Below, one piece after another: positions 51,738-63,000 of a stretch of DNA of 64,000 bases (positions are counted from its first letter, which is position 1; every line of letters starts with the position of its first letter). The translations under genes were made by a program, and so were the position numbers. The DNA comes from Bacillota bacterium. Lineage in GTDB: Bacteria; Bacillota; UBA4882; UBA8346. The notes beneath the pieces were generated by a model. The model did no database searches. It saw nothing but the letters and a program-made list of their open reading frames with translations, and was not told the DNA's origin. The stretch lies in assembly GCA_023401925.1 (NCBI GenBank), contig JAEXDA010000006.1:21396-85395 (forward strand). The letters run 5' to 3'.

Positions 51738-52633
51738 TGCAAGCAGAGAAGTTAAAAAAAATACCTGAAAATATAATTACCCCGGCAGGTCCTAAAATAA
51801 CTCAGTTAAGCCGGAATATGATTTTTCAAATCGTAAAGTATCTGCCATTTGTTTTTATCTCCATCATCGTAATTGCCCCGCTGATCATGATTATTTTCAT
51901 TTCATTTAAATCAGCGGATGAATATACGATGACGTTACCTTTTATGCCACCAACCAGGGTAATGTTTCAAAACTATTTCCGGGCGTTTAACGAAGGGCAT
52001 CTTTTAGCGGCTTTGATCAACAGTTTTATTTTAGTTTTTTTGGGGTCCCTGGGGAGTGTTCTGATTGGGACGATGACTGCTTATTGTCTAAACCGGTTCG
52101 ATTTTTTTTTCAAAAAATATATCAAATTTTTATATGTGGCTTCCTTCATTATTCCAGGCGCTTTGCTGCAAGTGGTGGTTTACCAGTTATTGAAAATGTT
52201 TAACCTGACAGGAACCTTTGGAGCGCCAGTCTTGTTATATATCAGCACCGATATTATCCAGGTATGGATTTACCTGCAGTTTATGGAGAACATATCTTAT
52301 TCCTTGGATGAAAGCGCCATGCTGGACGGCGCTTCTTACTTCCGGATTTTTGGGTCGATTGTTCTTCCTTTACTGACACCGGCGACAGCCACAGTTTTGA
52401 TTTTAAAGTCCGTCACTATATACAATGACATGTTTACCCAGTATTTATATATGTCCTCAAGTAAACTGATGACGGCTACCACGGCCCTGATGTTCTTCTC
52501 CGGCCAATTTGCCAACACCTTCAATATCATGGCCGCCGGAATTATCATCGTGATGATTCCAACGGTAGTAATGTTTTTATTGCTGCAAAAACGTATTTTT
52601 GCCGGGATCACCGTAGGAGCGATTAAGGAATGA
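51737..52633 (+). CDS. Sugar ABC transporter permease (MalG type)
   Basis: A 298-residue MalG-like permease. Six helices; EAA loop MLDGASYFRIFGSIVLPLLTPATATVLIL. PTRVMFQNYFRAFNEG and FLGSLGSVLIGTMTAYCLNRF are standard CUT1 features. No ATPase gene is in the locus, so a shared ATPase (MsmX-like) probably energises it, as is common for such importers. Starts inside the stop of the first permease. Confidence 0.92.
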   Translation: MQAEKLKKIPENIITPAGPKITQLSRNMIFQIVKYLPFVFISIIVIAPLIMIIFISFKSADEYTMTLPFMPPTRVMFQNYFRAFNEGHLLAALINSFILVFLGSLGSVLIGTMTAYCLNRFDFFFKKYIKFLYVASFIIPGALLQVVVYQLLKMFNLTGTFGAPVLLYISTDIIQVWIYLQFMENISYSLDESAMLDGASYFRIFGSIVLPLLTPATATVLILKSVTIYNDMFTQYLYMSSSKLMTATTALMFFSGQFANTFNIMAAGIIIVMIPTVVMFLLLQKRIFAGITVGAIKE

Positions 52634-52780
52634 ATCGAAAAGTTGGTTGATATTTTTTTAAGCAGGAGAAATTTATTGAATACCAAAATGTTATAAATAA
52701 CAGGATTTATTAGTATTTTTGATTGAACAGTTTTTAGCTTATAGTTCTGCCGGGGCTTAATTTTATTTGGGTTTAAGGGA

Positions 52781-54652
52781 ATGATTGATTCGATGACGTT
52801 AAAAAATATCTCCCAATATTTTGAAGAAATAACGGCTTATCTTGGTTACAATAATTTGCCGCTGCAACAAAAGATAATCAGCAACTACATTGTGTTGCTG
52901 ATTATTCCGATTGTAATCTATTATTTGATTTTTAACGTTTATACCTTTAACATCAAGAATAAAGAACTGGCCCTTATCAACCAACTGGATCGCCAGGCGG
53001 TAGAGAATGTAGATGGATATATCCGGGACTTAATGCAACTGACAATCCAGCCCTTATACTATCCCCAAATTTTGGATACCTTGAAAGAACCGGTCCGATT
53101 GACCTACGATAAAAGTACGATATTAACCGATATGGTCAACCGGATAGCCGTTTCCAAAAAATATATCCATTCGGTGTTTTTATTTGATGTTCATGGGAAT
53201 ATGTTGACCTATTGCATGATCAACGCCCAATTGGTTAAACCGTATAACCCGATCAATGAGAAATGGTTTGATGAATGTCTTTCCTTGAACGGTTCGCCGC
53301 TGGTCAGCGGGAGTTCCTGGTTTGAAAACGCCACGGAGCAAATTCCCAAAAATATGTTTGTTTTCTCGGTATCGCGGACCTTAAAGGACTTATACAGCAT
53401 TCGGAAGGTGGGAATCATCAGCATCTATTCTGAAATTACGGTGCTCAGGGATATTTGTAGTAAAATCCGGTCTGTGAAGGGTGAAAAAATCCTGGTTCTG
53501 GATTCCAATGGTTCCATTGTTTACGATGTGGACGAGACCAAAATCGGCAAAACAATTTTCGACCCCAAATGCGGTTTGGTTTTCTTAAATAAGCTGGATC
53601 TGAAGCGGCAACATAATTATACTTACGTAAATCGAAAGCGATATTTGATCAATTCATTTGAGATCGGCAGCGCCGGGTGGAAATTGATCCGGATTATCCC
53701 GGAAAATGTATTATATACGAATGCCCGGAATATTCGGAGCCGGCTATTCTTTTTGATCATTGGCTTTACGGTGTTATCGCTATTGTTGTCGATTAGCATG
53801 GCCTATGGGATTACCAAACCGTTGCAGAAATTAACCTCAACTATGAACCGGGTAGAAAAAGGGGATCTTTCAACCCGGTTTCATGTGAAGTACCATGATG
53901 AGGTCGGGCAGTTAGGGCAGAGCTTTAATAATATGGTGGCTGAGATTGATAATTTAATCAATGATGTCTATTTTACCAAGATGCAGGAAAAAGAGACCGA
54001 ACTCAATGCGCTGCAGTCCCAGATCAACCCGCATTTTATCTATAACACCCTGGAGTCGATCCGAATGATGGCGAAGCTGAATGATGATGCCGAAACGTCG
54101 GATATGTTATCGATTTTAGGAAAGCTTTTGCGATACGGCATCAGCAATAAAAGTCAAGTGGTGACGGTCAAACAAGAGATTGAGCATTTACAGAACTACC
54201 TGTTTTTACAGAATCAACGCTTTGATAATCAATTTGAACTGGAAATCAGTATTCCGGAATATTTTTACTCCCTGCCGATTATAAAATTAATCTTTCAACC
54301 GATTGTAGAGAATGCAATCTATCATGGATTGGAGACCAGTGATCAGAAAGGAAAGATTGATATCAAGGGTTATGAAGTTGAAAAGGGGATCTGTTTTGAA
54401 GTTCAGGATAATGGGGTGGGGATGACTCCAGAGCAAGTAGAACAATTAGTGGAAAGGCTTAAGCATTCAATGACCGAAGGGTCCCACGGATTGGGACTCA
54501 GGAATGTGAATGAGCGGATTAAGCTATATTACGGGGATCAATATGGGATTCGGGTAGCCAGTGAATTTGGAAAAGGGACATTGATTCGGATTGAATTACC
54601 GGATTGCGAAAGATTGAAGAAAACAAGGACTAAAGAAGCACTTAAGGAGTAG
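52781..54652 (+). CDS. Sensor histidine kinase, YesM type
   Basis: A 623-residue LytS/YesM kinase. First helix about 35-60 (YIVLLIIPIVIYYLIFNVYTF), extracellular dCache domain about 60-320, second helix 322-345 (FFLIIGFTVLSLLLSISMAYGI), HAMP (ITKPLQKLTSTMNRVEKGDL), His_kinase with His418 in QSQINPHFIYNTLESIRMM, and HATPase with IVENAIYHGLE, DNGVGM and GLGLRNVNERI. It senses an extracellular sugar, perhaps together with the binding protein, and phosphorylates the YesN regulator encoded 5 bp downstream. Confidence 0.93.
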   Translation: MIDSMTLKNISQYFEEITAYLGYNNLPLQQKIISNYIVLLIIPIVIYYLIFNVYTFNIKNKELALINQLDRQAVENVDGYIRDLMQLTIQPLYYPQILDTLKEPVRLTYDKSTILTDMVNRIAVSKKYIHSVFLFDVHGNMLTYCMINAQLVKPYNPINEKWFDECLSLNGSPLVSGSSWFENATEQIPKNMFVFSVSRTLKDLYSIRKVGIISIYSEITVLRDICSKIRSVKGEKILVLDSNGSIVYDVDETKIGKTIFDPKCGLVFLNKLDLKRQHNYTYVNRKRYLINSFEIGSAGWKLIRIIPENVLYTNARNIRSRLFFLIIGFTVLSLLLSISMAYGITKPLQKLTSTMNRVEKGDLSTRFHVKYHDEVGQLGQSFNNMVAEIDNLINDVYFTKMQEKETELNALQSQINPHFIYNTLESIRMMAKLNDDAETSDMLSILGKLLRYGISNKSQVVTVKQEIEHLQNYLFLQNQRFDNQFELEISIPEYFYSLPIIKLIFQPIVENAIYHGLETSDQKGKIDIKGYEVEKGICFEVQDNGVGMTPEQVEQLVERLKHSMTEGSHGLGLRNVNERIKLYYGDQYGIRVASEFGKGTLIRIELPDCERLKKTRTKEALKE

Positions 54653-54657
54653 CGGCC

Positions 54658-56265
54658 ATGCTCAAAATCGTTGTGGTTGATGATGAAAAATATATCCGCA
54701 AAGGAATTATCAAGATGATGGATGATGCCGGAACTGGCTTTCAGGTAGTGGGGGAAGCAGGAGATGGCTTAACTGCGTTAACAGTGATCGAGAGTACTTA
54801 TCCGGATGTGGTGATTACCGACATTAAAATGCCAAAGTTGGATGGGGTAGAGCTTATCAAGAAATTAAATCTACAATTTCCGGATATGAGGGAAATTGTG
54901 TTAAGTGGATTTGATGATTATAGCTATGTGCGGGATTCAATGAAATATGGAGCGATGGATTATTTGTTGAAACCTATAGATGAAGGGCAACTCATTGGGT
55001 TACTAAAAAAAACGGATGCTGAATTAATTATGGAGCGTGAGAAAAGGGATACCCAGTTGCATATACAGTCTCAAATTAACGAGAATTTCTCCTTTTTGAA
55101 AGAATGTTTTATCCGGGAAATGATCTGTCAGGGATTCTCAAGTCAATATCAATTGTTACAGAAGCTGCAATATTTTCACTTGAGATTAGAATCGGACAGT
55201 TACTTTGTTTTAATTGTGAGTATGGATAACAGCCGGTATTTAATGGAGAAGTTGGGGAATGATGAAATAAAAGACCGCTTGTTGAAGTTGAAATTGATTG
55301 TTGAACAATCAGTCCAAAAATATATCGAGTTTGCAGTATGCGCCAATGAGCATGACTTGATATTATTAGGGCTTTTATCCTGGGAACATTCGGAGCTGCC
55401 TGAAACCGTAGCGGCTGAAATTAACGGAAATCTTCAAGAAAAGGTGGAATTCAAGTTCACTGTTGGTTTGGGGACCCGGGTTACTACCTTCTCCGAGTTG
55501 AAGGAAAGTTACCAACAGGCGATGACGGCCCTGAAATGGCGGTTTTATCATGAGAACTCGGAGATTGTCAGATTAGTTGATGCCAAACGGCCGGTAAAAA
55601 TGGATTTATCAGATCTGGTGAAAACCTTCGAAATCAATCTTGGGAATTGTCTTGAAGTGGCGCACGCTCAACCTGTCCCAATGATTATCCGGGAATTTTG
55701 CTTGAAGATAAAAGAGTGGCGTGTCGATTCGGAGGAAGTGGTCCTGGCTTTGGAAGAAATTTTTAATAAAATGCAGTTTAATTATAAACTTTTCAAGGAA
55801 ACCACCCAGGAACTGTATGGTCCAGGTTTTTCATACAGTAAAACGATAAACCTCTTTGATACCTTGAATGCAATTGAAGAATATACCTCACAACTTTACA
55901 CTGCGGTTTTTACTCAAATCGGCCTAAACATCCGCAAAAAAGAGAAGCGTTTGATTGAGGTGGTAAAGGATTATATTTTGCAACATTACCATGAGGATGT
56001 CACCTTAAATAAAGTGGCTGAAATTGCGTATGTGACACCCAATTATGTTTGTGAACTCTTCAAAAAGCATACCGGCGAAAGCTTTATCGATTTTTTGACC
56101 AAAGTCAGGGTTGAGAAAGCTAAGGAATTGCTGAAAGATATTAAAGTTAAGGCATACGAAGTGGGGAGTATGGTAGGGTATGATGATCCGGCCTATTTTA
56201 GCAGGGTGTTTAAAAAAGTGGTCGGGATTTCACCCAATGAATACCGGAATGTACAGAAGTTATAA
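54658..56265 (+). CDS. Response regulator, YesN/AraC type
   Basis: A 535-residue regulator: complete receiver (VVVDDEKYIRKGIIKMM, Asp55 in VVITDIKMPKLDG, SGFDDYSYVRDSMKYGAMDYLLKP), a middle region of about 280 residues and a C-terminal AraC domain (VVKDYILQHYHEDVTLNKVAEIAYVTPNYVCELFKKHTGESF and VGSMVGYDDPAYFSRVFKKVVGISPNEYR). Unlike the truncated relative at 8471 its acidic pair is present. It follows the kinase by five bases, AAGGAG in the kinase end serving as ribosome site. It probably binds the direct repeats at 49309 and 56403. Confidence 0.93.
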   Translation: MLKIVVVDDEKYIRKGIIKMMDDAGTGFQVVGEAGDGLTALTVIESTYPDVVITDIKMPKLDGVELIKKLNLQFPDMREIVLSGFDDYSYVRDSMKYGAMDYLLKPIDEGQLIGLLKKTDAELIMEREKRDTQLHIQSQINENFSFLKECFIREMICQGFSSQYQLLQKLQYFHLRLESDSYFVLIVSMDNSRYLMEKLGNDEIKDRLLKLKLIVEQSVQKYIEFAVCANEHDLILLGLLSWEHSELPETVAAEINGNLQEKVEFKFTVGLGTRVTTFSELKESYQQAMTALKWRFYHENSEIVRLVDAKRPVKMDLSDLVKTFEINLGNCLEVAHAQPVPMIIREFCLKIKEWRVDSEEVVLALEEIFNKMQFNYKLFKETTQELYGPGFSYSKTINLFDTLNAIEEYTSQLYTAVFTQIGLNIRKKEKRLIEVVKDYILQHYHEDVTLNKVAEIAYVTPNYVCELFKKHTGESFIDFLTKVRVEKAKELLKDIKVKAYEVGSMVGYDDPAYFSRVFKKVVGISPNEYRNVQKL

Positions 56266-56402
56266 GGTAATATAGGTTGATGTATATTCGCTATCACTCC
56301 CAAGCTCACTTTTCCCGATGTTTATCCGCTTGCCAAACGATTGGTCATCCAAGGAACAGCAAATTTTTAAAGTACCGTTACCATTCAGGAAAAAAATTGT
56401 AA
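56266..56402. other. Short spacer
   Basis: No gene. It precedes the operator-like block. Confidence 0.4.
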
Positions 56403-56442
56403 ATTGTCCAATAAAGTGGAGAATAGTCCATGTACAAAAATA
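56403..56442 (+). promoter_or_regulatory. Probable YesN operator before the secreted-enzyme genes
   Basis: ATTGTCCAATAAAGT then AGTCCATGTAC, TCCA cores 20 bp apart as at 49309. An AT-rich -10-like region follows near 56455-56480. The start codon is about 190 bp downstream. Confidence 0.6.
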
Positions 56443-56634
56443 GCCGGAAAGATTTAAACTTTAATCAAAATATTAAAGTTTTTTGTTGTTTCACGTATCC
56501 AAAGAAAGTCCAAACTAGGAAGGTTCGTTGGGATTAAGAGACTAGGTATTATTAATAAAAATTATTTATCGGAGGTGAGAAATGAATTTTTGACTTGCCT
56601 GTATCCAATGAATATTAGAAGGGAGAAGGGTAAA

Positions 56635-59600
56635 ATGTCTAAGAATGCCGGAGAGGGTAGACTGTGGGGTGCTATTGTTTGTGTTTTACTACTTACCATC
56701 TGTTGCACTATCGATAGCTTGACAAGCACTACAGTAAATGCCGCCAATATTGTCGCCGATATGTCTCAGGTCAATGTGTGGCTGTTTGGTCAGGCAATGA
56801 ATAATTCCCGGGAACGTGAATTGATCCGGGTTTTAAAACCGGATATCGTGCACCGTGGAGTTTATGAATGGGTTGGGACCGAACTTCAGGATAGAAATTT
56901 TGATGGAGTATCTCAGAGTATTAGTATTTTACAGGGGGATGGAATTGCGGTAGTCGGAGGTGTTTCTGCTCATTGGTGGGCGCCCAAATATGAAACGCTC
57001 GCCCCCGGTGTTAATGTCAGTGAGGCAGGTTACGACGCCAATGGCGACTATTGCCATATTGACCCCAATACCAATAGCGGCATGCTACAATTAATATATA
57101 AAGCAAAAAAACAAATTGACCTTGGGGTTGACGGCATTGAGTTTGATGAAATGTATAACCAGAATAACGCCCGGGCTATTTTGACCGAGTTGAAAAATTA
57201 TGCTGCCAGCAAGGGGAAGAAAGTATTCTTGTCATGCAACAACTATGACGGCCCGGCCGGTGTTTCCGATTATAACCTCTCTTATTTATCATGTCCGACA
57301 TCCAACGGCCGCTTCGATGGCTCGATTAACAATATTCCCGGCTGGCGGAGCAAAACATCGGCGGTACCGGTACCTGTAGTTGTTTTTCAGGATCATTCCG
57401 GTAGCTATACAACCGGCCCCAGCAATGCTGCTGATTACCCAGCTTATTTACGGTGTAGTTATGCCCAAGCATTGGCAGGGGGAGCTTTCCCGGGTGAATT
57501 CAAGAGCTGGATGAACTCTTACGATATGTATCAGCAAAATTGTTTTTCCATCGTAGCTAATTTGGCAAAATTCATGAGGGAAAACGGGCCGTTATGGCAT
57601 AACCTTTCGTATATCGGCCCGGCGACTTTGTCAGCGAGTATGTCAAAAGTATACATGAGTGCTTTCGGACAGACCGGGCGCACAATTTTGCATCTAGTAA
57701 ACGGTAATTTTACAGCTGGCACCCAAACCATGACCGCTCAATCTGATTTTACGGTACAAATCGCACTTTCGGCTTCACCGACCAGGGTATGGATGACCAC
57801 CCCTGATAAGCTTTCCAACACGCGCAGGCAGATCTTAAATTATTCATTCAGCGGTGGAGTCGCTACGATTAGTATACCTCAGTTGATTTATCATGATGTA
57901 GTGGTTATTGAGCAGGGATCGACTTATGATCCAATCTATACCGCTATGCAGATCAAGTTTCCGTTTCCAAATCCAGCCAATATTATTGCAGGGAATAATT
58001 TTAGATTTAATGCAGTACAAACCGAAGGCTGGACCTCTTCATTCAACTGGTATGTGAACAATGTGGCTGGAGGCAATTCTACTTATGGAACAATCGACGA
58101 CAATGGCCTCTATAGGGCACCGGAAAGTCCTGTGGATAGTGTGACTGTGAAAGCTGTTAGCAAAGATGATTTGACAGTCTCGGCATCTTTAACATTCAGT
58201 GTAGTGAGATCTCCAAGCATTCCATGGTACGAAACTTTTGCCAGTGATGGGGTTGGGAGCCGTCCGGCAAACTGGCAGGTCGTAGAGGGCAATGGCGATT
58301 GGCGGATAGATTCCGACGACGGGGTTAATGTATTACATAACTATAATATGAGTGAAGGCAGAGTGGAACAATTTCAAACAGGTGCTGGCGGAAATCTCAG
58401 TGGTGCCCTTCACGAACCGATGATGGCCGGCGGCTGCAACAACTTGAATGATTATACCTATACCGTAGCGGTAAAACCGGTCAAAACTCCATATATTTGG
58501 TATGGTATTAACTCCGAGAAAAGTGATACTTATATTGGCTTACTATTCCGTTTTAAGGATTATCAAAATTACTATGTCTACCGCTGGACCTATGATGGTA
58601 TATTACGGTTATACAAAATGGTTAATGGTGTCGAATCGAGAATTGGCATTGATACTGTCTGTAAATACCCGGTAATTGGTAACTATACCGATTTAAAAGT
58701 TGTAGTAAGCGGGAATGGTTTCGCTGCCTATATGGGAGGATCTTTGATCAGGCTGGACAGGGATAGTTCCATTGCCACGGGCGCAATCGGCTGTCTGTCA
58801 AATATGTCCGAAAACTACTTCAAGAATATTTCGGTATCGGCGGCTGAACCGCTACCAACACCAACGCCTGTACCGCCGAATTTGGCGTTGAACAAAGTGG
58901 CCAGTGCCGACAGTTCAGAAACAGCCAATCCGGCTACTAACGGCAATGATGGTAATACGAATACCAGATGGTGTGCAAACAACAGTAACACCGGCCATTG
59001 GTGGATGGTTGATCTTGGAGCTAACCAAAACCTCAGCGGTACGCAAGTCATATGGGAGAAGAGTAATGCTTATCAATATAAAATCGATGTTTCCACTGAT
59101 AATGCGAACTGGACGACGGTCGTTAATAAGACGGCAAATACTACTGCAATACAAACGATGACCGACAACTTTACCGCTTTCGGCAGGTATGTTCGCATTA
59201 CAATAACTGGTGGATTATCGTCGACTCTCTGGGCCAGTTTTCAGGAGTTCAGCGTTTTCGGAGCCAATCTGGCATTAAATAAGGCCGCTAGTGCCGATAG
59301 TTCAGAAACAGCCAATCCGGCTACTAACGGCAATGATGGTAATACGAATAGCAGATGGTGTGCAAACGATAGTAACACCGGCCATTGGTGGACGGTCGAT
59401 CTTGGAGCCAATCAAAACCTCACCGGTACGCAAGTCATATGGGAGAAGAGTAATGCTTATCAATATAAAATCGATGTTTCCACTGATAATTCAACCTGGA
59501 CGACGGTAGTCGATAGGAGTGCAAATAGCACTGCAGACCAAACAATGACCGATAACTTTAGCTCTTCCGGCAGATATGTCCGGATTACCGTGACCGGTGG

Positions 59601-60045
59601 ATTATCGTCCACTATCTGGGCCTGTTTCTATGAGTTCAACGTATTCGGAGCGGCTGGACCAATTCCAAGCTCAATTTATCAAGCAGAAACTGCTACTAAA
59701 TCTTCAGGTTGGGATGTGCAGACGAGTGGCTTGGGTTGGAGTGGTACAGGATTTGTAGACTGCCACGGAACCGAAGGTTATATTGAATATATTGTGAATG
59801 TGAGTACGGCAGGTACATATACCTTGCAATTCAAGTATGCAAGCGCTGATACCGGAGGAAGGCCCCAGGAGTTGAAGATTAATGGAACCATAGTGGAAAG
59901 TAGCCTTTCATTCCCGAGTACGGGTAGCTGGAATTCGGTCTGGGGTGCAGTAATTTCCAATCAAACATTGAATGCCGGAAACAATACCATAAGACTTACC
60001 ACAAAAGGTGGTACTGCACCAAATTGGGACCAACTTCAATTCTAA
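56635..60045 (+). CDS. Secreted multidomain glycoside-hydrolase-like protein with F5/8C and CBM6/35-type modules
   Basis: A 1136-residue exported protein. ATG 56635 follows GGGAGAAGGG. Signal peptide MSKNAGEGRLW, LLLTICCTIDSL, cleavage near ATVNA/AN. Residues about 40-400 form a barrel-like domain with putative acids in GVDGIEFDEMYNQ and SAHWWAPKY; I do not recognise its GH family. Then an Ig-like/cadherin-like segment (about 440-530), a concanavalin-like region (about 540-735), a PTPTPVPP linker, two F5/8 type C (CBM32-like) domains (about 745-875 and 877-1005, DNA nearly identical) and a CBM6/35-like end (YQAETATKSSGWDVQ). Upstream of the rhamnosidase by 30 bp; likely acts on a polysaccharide outside the cell. 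Confidence 0.8.
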   Translation: MSKNAGEGRLWGAIVCVLLLTICCTIDSLTSTTVNAANIVADMSQVNVWLFGQAMNNSRERELIRVLKPDIVHRGVYEWVGTELQDRNFDGVSQSISILQGDGIAVVGGVSAHWWAPKYETLAPGVNVSEAGYDANGDYCHIDPNTNSGMLQLIYKAKKQIDLGVDGIEFDEMYNQNNARAILTELKNYAASKGKKVFLSCNNYDGPAGVSDYNLSYLSCPTSNGRFDGSINNIPGWRSKTSAVPVPVVVFQDHSGSYTTGPSNAADYPAYLRCSYAQALAGGAFPGEFKSWMNSYDMYQQNCFSIVANLAKFMRENGPLWHNLSYIGPATLSASMSKVYMSAFGQTGRTILHLVNGNFTAGTQTMTAQSDFTVQIALSASPTRVWMTTPDKLSNTRRQILNYSFSGGVATISIPQLIYHDVVVIEQGSTYDPIYTAMQIKFPFPNPANIIAGNNFRFNAVQTEGWTSSFNWYVNNVAGGNSTYGTIDDNGLYRAPESPVDSVTVKAVSKDDLTVSASLTFSVVRSPSIPWYETFASDGVGSRPANWQVVEGNGDWRIDSDDGVNVLHNYNMSEGRVEQFQTGAGGNLSGALHEPMMAGGCNNLNDYTYTVAVKPVKTPYIWYGINSEKSDTYIGLLFRFKDYQNYYVYRWTYDGILRLYKMVNGVESRIGIDTVCKYPVIGNYTDLKVVVSGNGFAAYMGGSLIRLDRDSSIATGAIGCLSNMSENYFKNISVSAAEPLPTPTPVPPNLALNKVASADSSETANPATNGNDGNTNTRWCANNSNTGHWWMVDLGANQNLSGTQVIWEKSNAYQYKIDVSTDNANWTTVVNKTANTTAIQTMTDNFTAFGRYVRITITGGLSSTLWASFQEFSVFGANLALNKAASADSSETANPATNGNDGNTNSRWCANDSNTGHWWTVDLGANQNLTGTQVIWEKSNAYQYKIDVSTDNSTWTTVVDRSANSTADQTMTDNFSSSGRYVRITVTGGLSSTIWACFYEFNVFGAAGPIPSSIYQAETATKSSGWDVQTSGLGWSGTGFVDCHGTEGYIEYIVNVSTAGTYTLQFKYASADTGGRPQELKINGTIVESSLSFPSTGSWNSVWGAVISNQTLNAGNNTIRLTTKGGTAPNWDQLQF
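58884..59655 (+). repeat. Tandem near-identical F5/8C-domain duplication
   Basis: About 390 bp twice in tandem (58884-59268, 59269-59655). Long stretches such as 58912-58966 and 59299-59353 are identical, as is AAGTCATATGGGAGAAGAGT onward. A third, more distant copy lies at 62985-63370 in the rhamnosidase gene. Confidence 0.75.
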
Positions 60046-60074
60046 TCGTATGAACTTTGGGAGGGGTCATCATT

Positions 60075-63000
60075 ATGATTAAGAAATTGGTTATGCTGAC
60101 TTTATTTGTCGTGATGACGGCAGTGAGTTTGTCAGCGGCTTCGTCCAATGCGCCCACGGAATTAAAAACAGAATATGTGGTGAATCCGCTCGGCATCGAT
60201 ACCAGTACTCCCAGATTTAGCTGGATCAATTCGGATTCAGACCGGGGAACGGTGCAGACGGCGTATGAAATTATTGTTGCATCTACACTGGCGAATATTA
60301 ATAACAGTGTGGGCGATCAATGGGATTCGGGAAAGGTTTCGTCATCCCAGCAAAACGGGGTAAAATATGCCGGAACGGCACTGGTAAGAAGAACCGGTTA
60401 CTGGTGGAAGGTTCGCGTTTGGGATGAGGATGGTAATGTTTCGTCCTATAGTGCCTGCGCCACCTTTGAAACTGGGATGATCAGCCAATCCGACTGGCAG
60501 GCATCCCAATGGATCGGTGGCGATTATAACCTTTTGCGGGATGATTTTGTTTTGGATTCCACAAAAACCATTACCAAAGCCAGGTTGTATGTAACCAGCC
60601 TGGGTTATAATGAGGTTTATTTCAATGGACAGAAGGCAGGGAGCGACGTTCTCAATCCAGCCTATACCCAATATGATAAGCGGGTTCTCTACAGCACTTA
60701 TGATATCACGAGTCTATTGAATCCTTCGAATAACGCCATTGGAATCATGCTGGGAAGCTCCTATTACAAACATTTTGTCTCCAGCAACCTGGCCGTCCGG
60801 GCAGAATTTTATGTAACTTATAGCGATGGTACCGTTTATAGTTACGGGACAAACCCGAATTATTTTAAAGCGTTAAAGGGCGGACCTATCACTTACGACG
60901 ATGTCTATAACGGCGAACGTTATAATGCGACCAGGGAATTACCAGGCTGGTCAAGCTATGGATATAACGATTCCAGCTGGGCCGCTCCCAGTACGATCAG
61001 CTATTTGGGAACCATCTCCGCAGCCTATCAGACGATCAGGGTAACCGAAGAAATAACCCAGGTCAGTATTATCCGGAGTAAAAGCAACGGTCCGACAGGA
61101 TACGCATGGTGCGCCAGTGAAGGGGATACGGTTACATTCAGCCAACCGGTAAATGTGGCTTTCGGAGCTAATGGAAGTTATTATTACCAGAGTAATGTAA
61201 CCGGGAGTATAACCTTTGATAACGCTTCATTTGGCGATCCCATTTCCGGTGTTCGTAAAGCAGGCTATTATCAATATGCAACCGGAAACACACCTTCAGT
61301 TTATGTAGTGGATATGGGCGTGAATATGGCCGGATGGGCCAAGATTACAGTTTCCGGCACTGCCGGCACTTTGATTTCGTTACGATATGCGGAACATTTA
61401 AATAACGATGGAACGATCGAAACAGTTGATTTGCGCGGGGCACAGGCAACTGATACCTATATATTAAAGGGTGGCGGTACAGAGGTATGGCAACCTAGAT
61501 TTACTTATCATGGTTTCCGTTATGTTGAAATAACGGGATTTCCGACTGTACCCACAGTGAACAATATCAAGGGCGAGATTGTTCAAAGCAATTATCCGAT
61601 GGAAAGCAGCTTTACATGTTCCAATAGCTTGATCAATGACATTTACCAGATGTACCGGCGTTCACAGCGTAGCAATACCATGAGTATTCCCACAGATTGT
61701 CCGTCGCGAGACGAGAGAATGGCGGCGGGAGCTGATGCTTATTTAACAGCCGAGTCGGCCTGCCTTTCGTTCGATATGGTTTCATTCTACGAAAAGTGTT
61801 TTAATGATGTCGATGACGCCGAGAGTATCGATGGTACCGTACCGGACGTGTTTCCGAATTATTCATTTCCAAACTTTTCAGATACGCCGTGGATGTCGCA
61901 AAGGATCTTGATTCCCTGGGAAGTCTATATGGCTACCGGCGATAAGGATATTCTAGCCAAACATTATGACAAAATGAAGTTGGCCATAAGCCATTTACAG
62001 GCCCTGGCGGGCAGCGATTACCTGGGAACTCCGGCGGCAAACGGCGATTGGGTCCCGGCAGGTGCTACCGAGAGCAAAGCGTTTTTTGCTGATGCCTATT
62101 TTTACCGCAATGCGGTTCTTATGGCTAAGATTGCCGGTGAATTGGGTAATACCAGCGATCAGGCTACTTATAACACGCTTGCCAGGAATATCCAAAATGC
62201 TTTCAATGCCAGTTACTTCAAGTCCAACAGTTATTACGGAAACAACACCCAGGCCGGAAACGCGGTGGCCCTCGATTTTGATATTGTGCCCGCCGATTAT
62301 CGCAACAATGTTTTAAACAGCTTGGTAAACAATATTCAATCGAACAACAATCATGTAACGACCGGGATATTGGGGACCAAGGCCATGATGCAAGTTTTGT
62401 GGAGGGAGGACCGTTCCGATGTAGCGTTCGCTCTCATGAACCAGACTACCTATCCCAGCTGGGGGTACATGTTAAACAACGGACCGGGAACACTTTGGGA
62501 ACGTTGGAACTCGGATCAGGCAATTGGCAGCGGCATGAACTCATTTAATCATGTGATGTTCGGGGGCGGTCCCGGGGCATGGATTTACAAAGGAATCGCC
62601 GGTATTTCGCCGATAAAACCCGGATACTCGGAGATATTGATCAAGCCTGAAATTGTGGGGGGGTTAACGAGCGCAAGCGGTTCGGTGAAAACAGTGAAGG
62701 GTTTTGTCACAACCAGTTGGACAAAGGTCAGTAATGGTGAATTAAACCTAAATGTCACGCTTCCAGTAAACAGCATCAATAATAAGGTATATATTCCCAC
62801 GTTAGGCCGATCTGCTTCCACTGTAACCATAAAGGAGGGCGCTACTGAAATATTTAAAAATGGTTCGGCAACAGGTAGCGTGGCGGGAGTAACTTATGAT
62901 ACTACCAGTGGTGATTTCGTTATATTTACAGTGAGTTCCGGCAGTTATATTTTTAATATGACAAGCAACGATCTAGCTCCGGAGAATTTAGCGTTAAACA

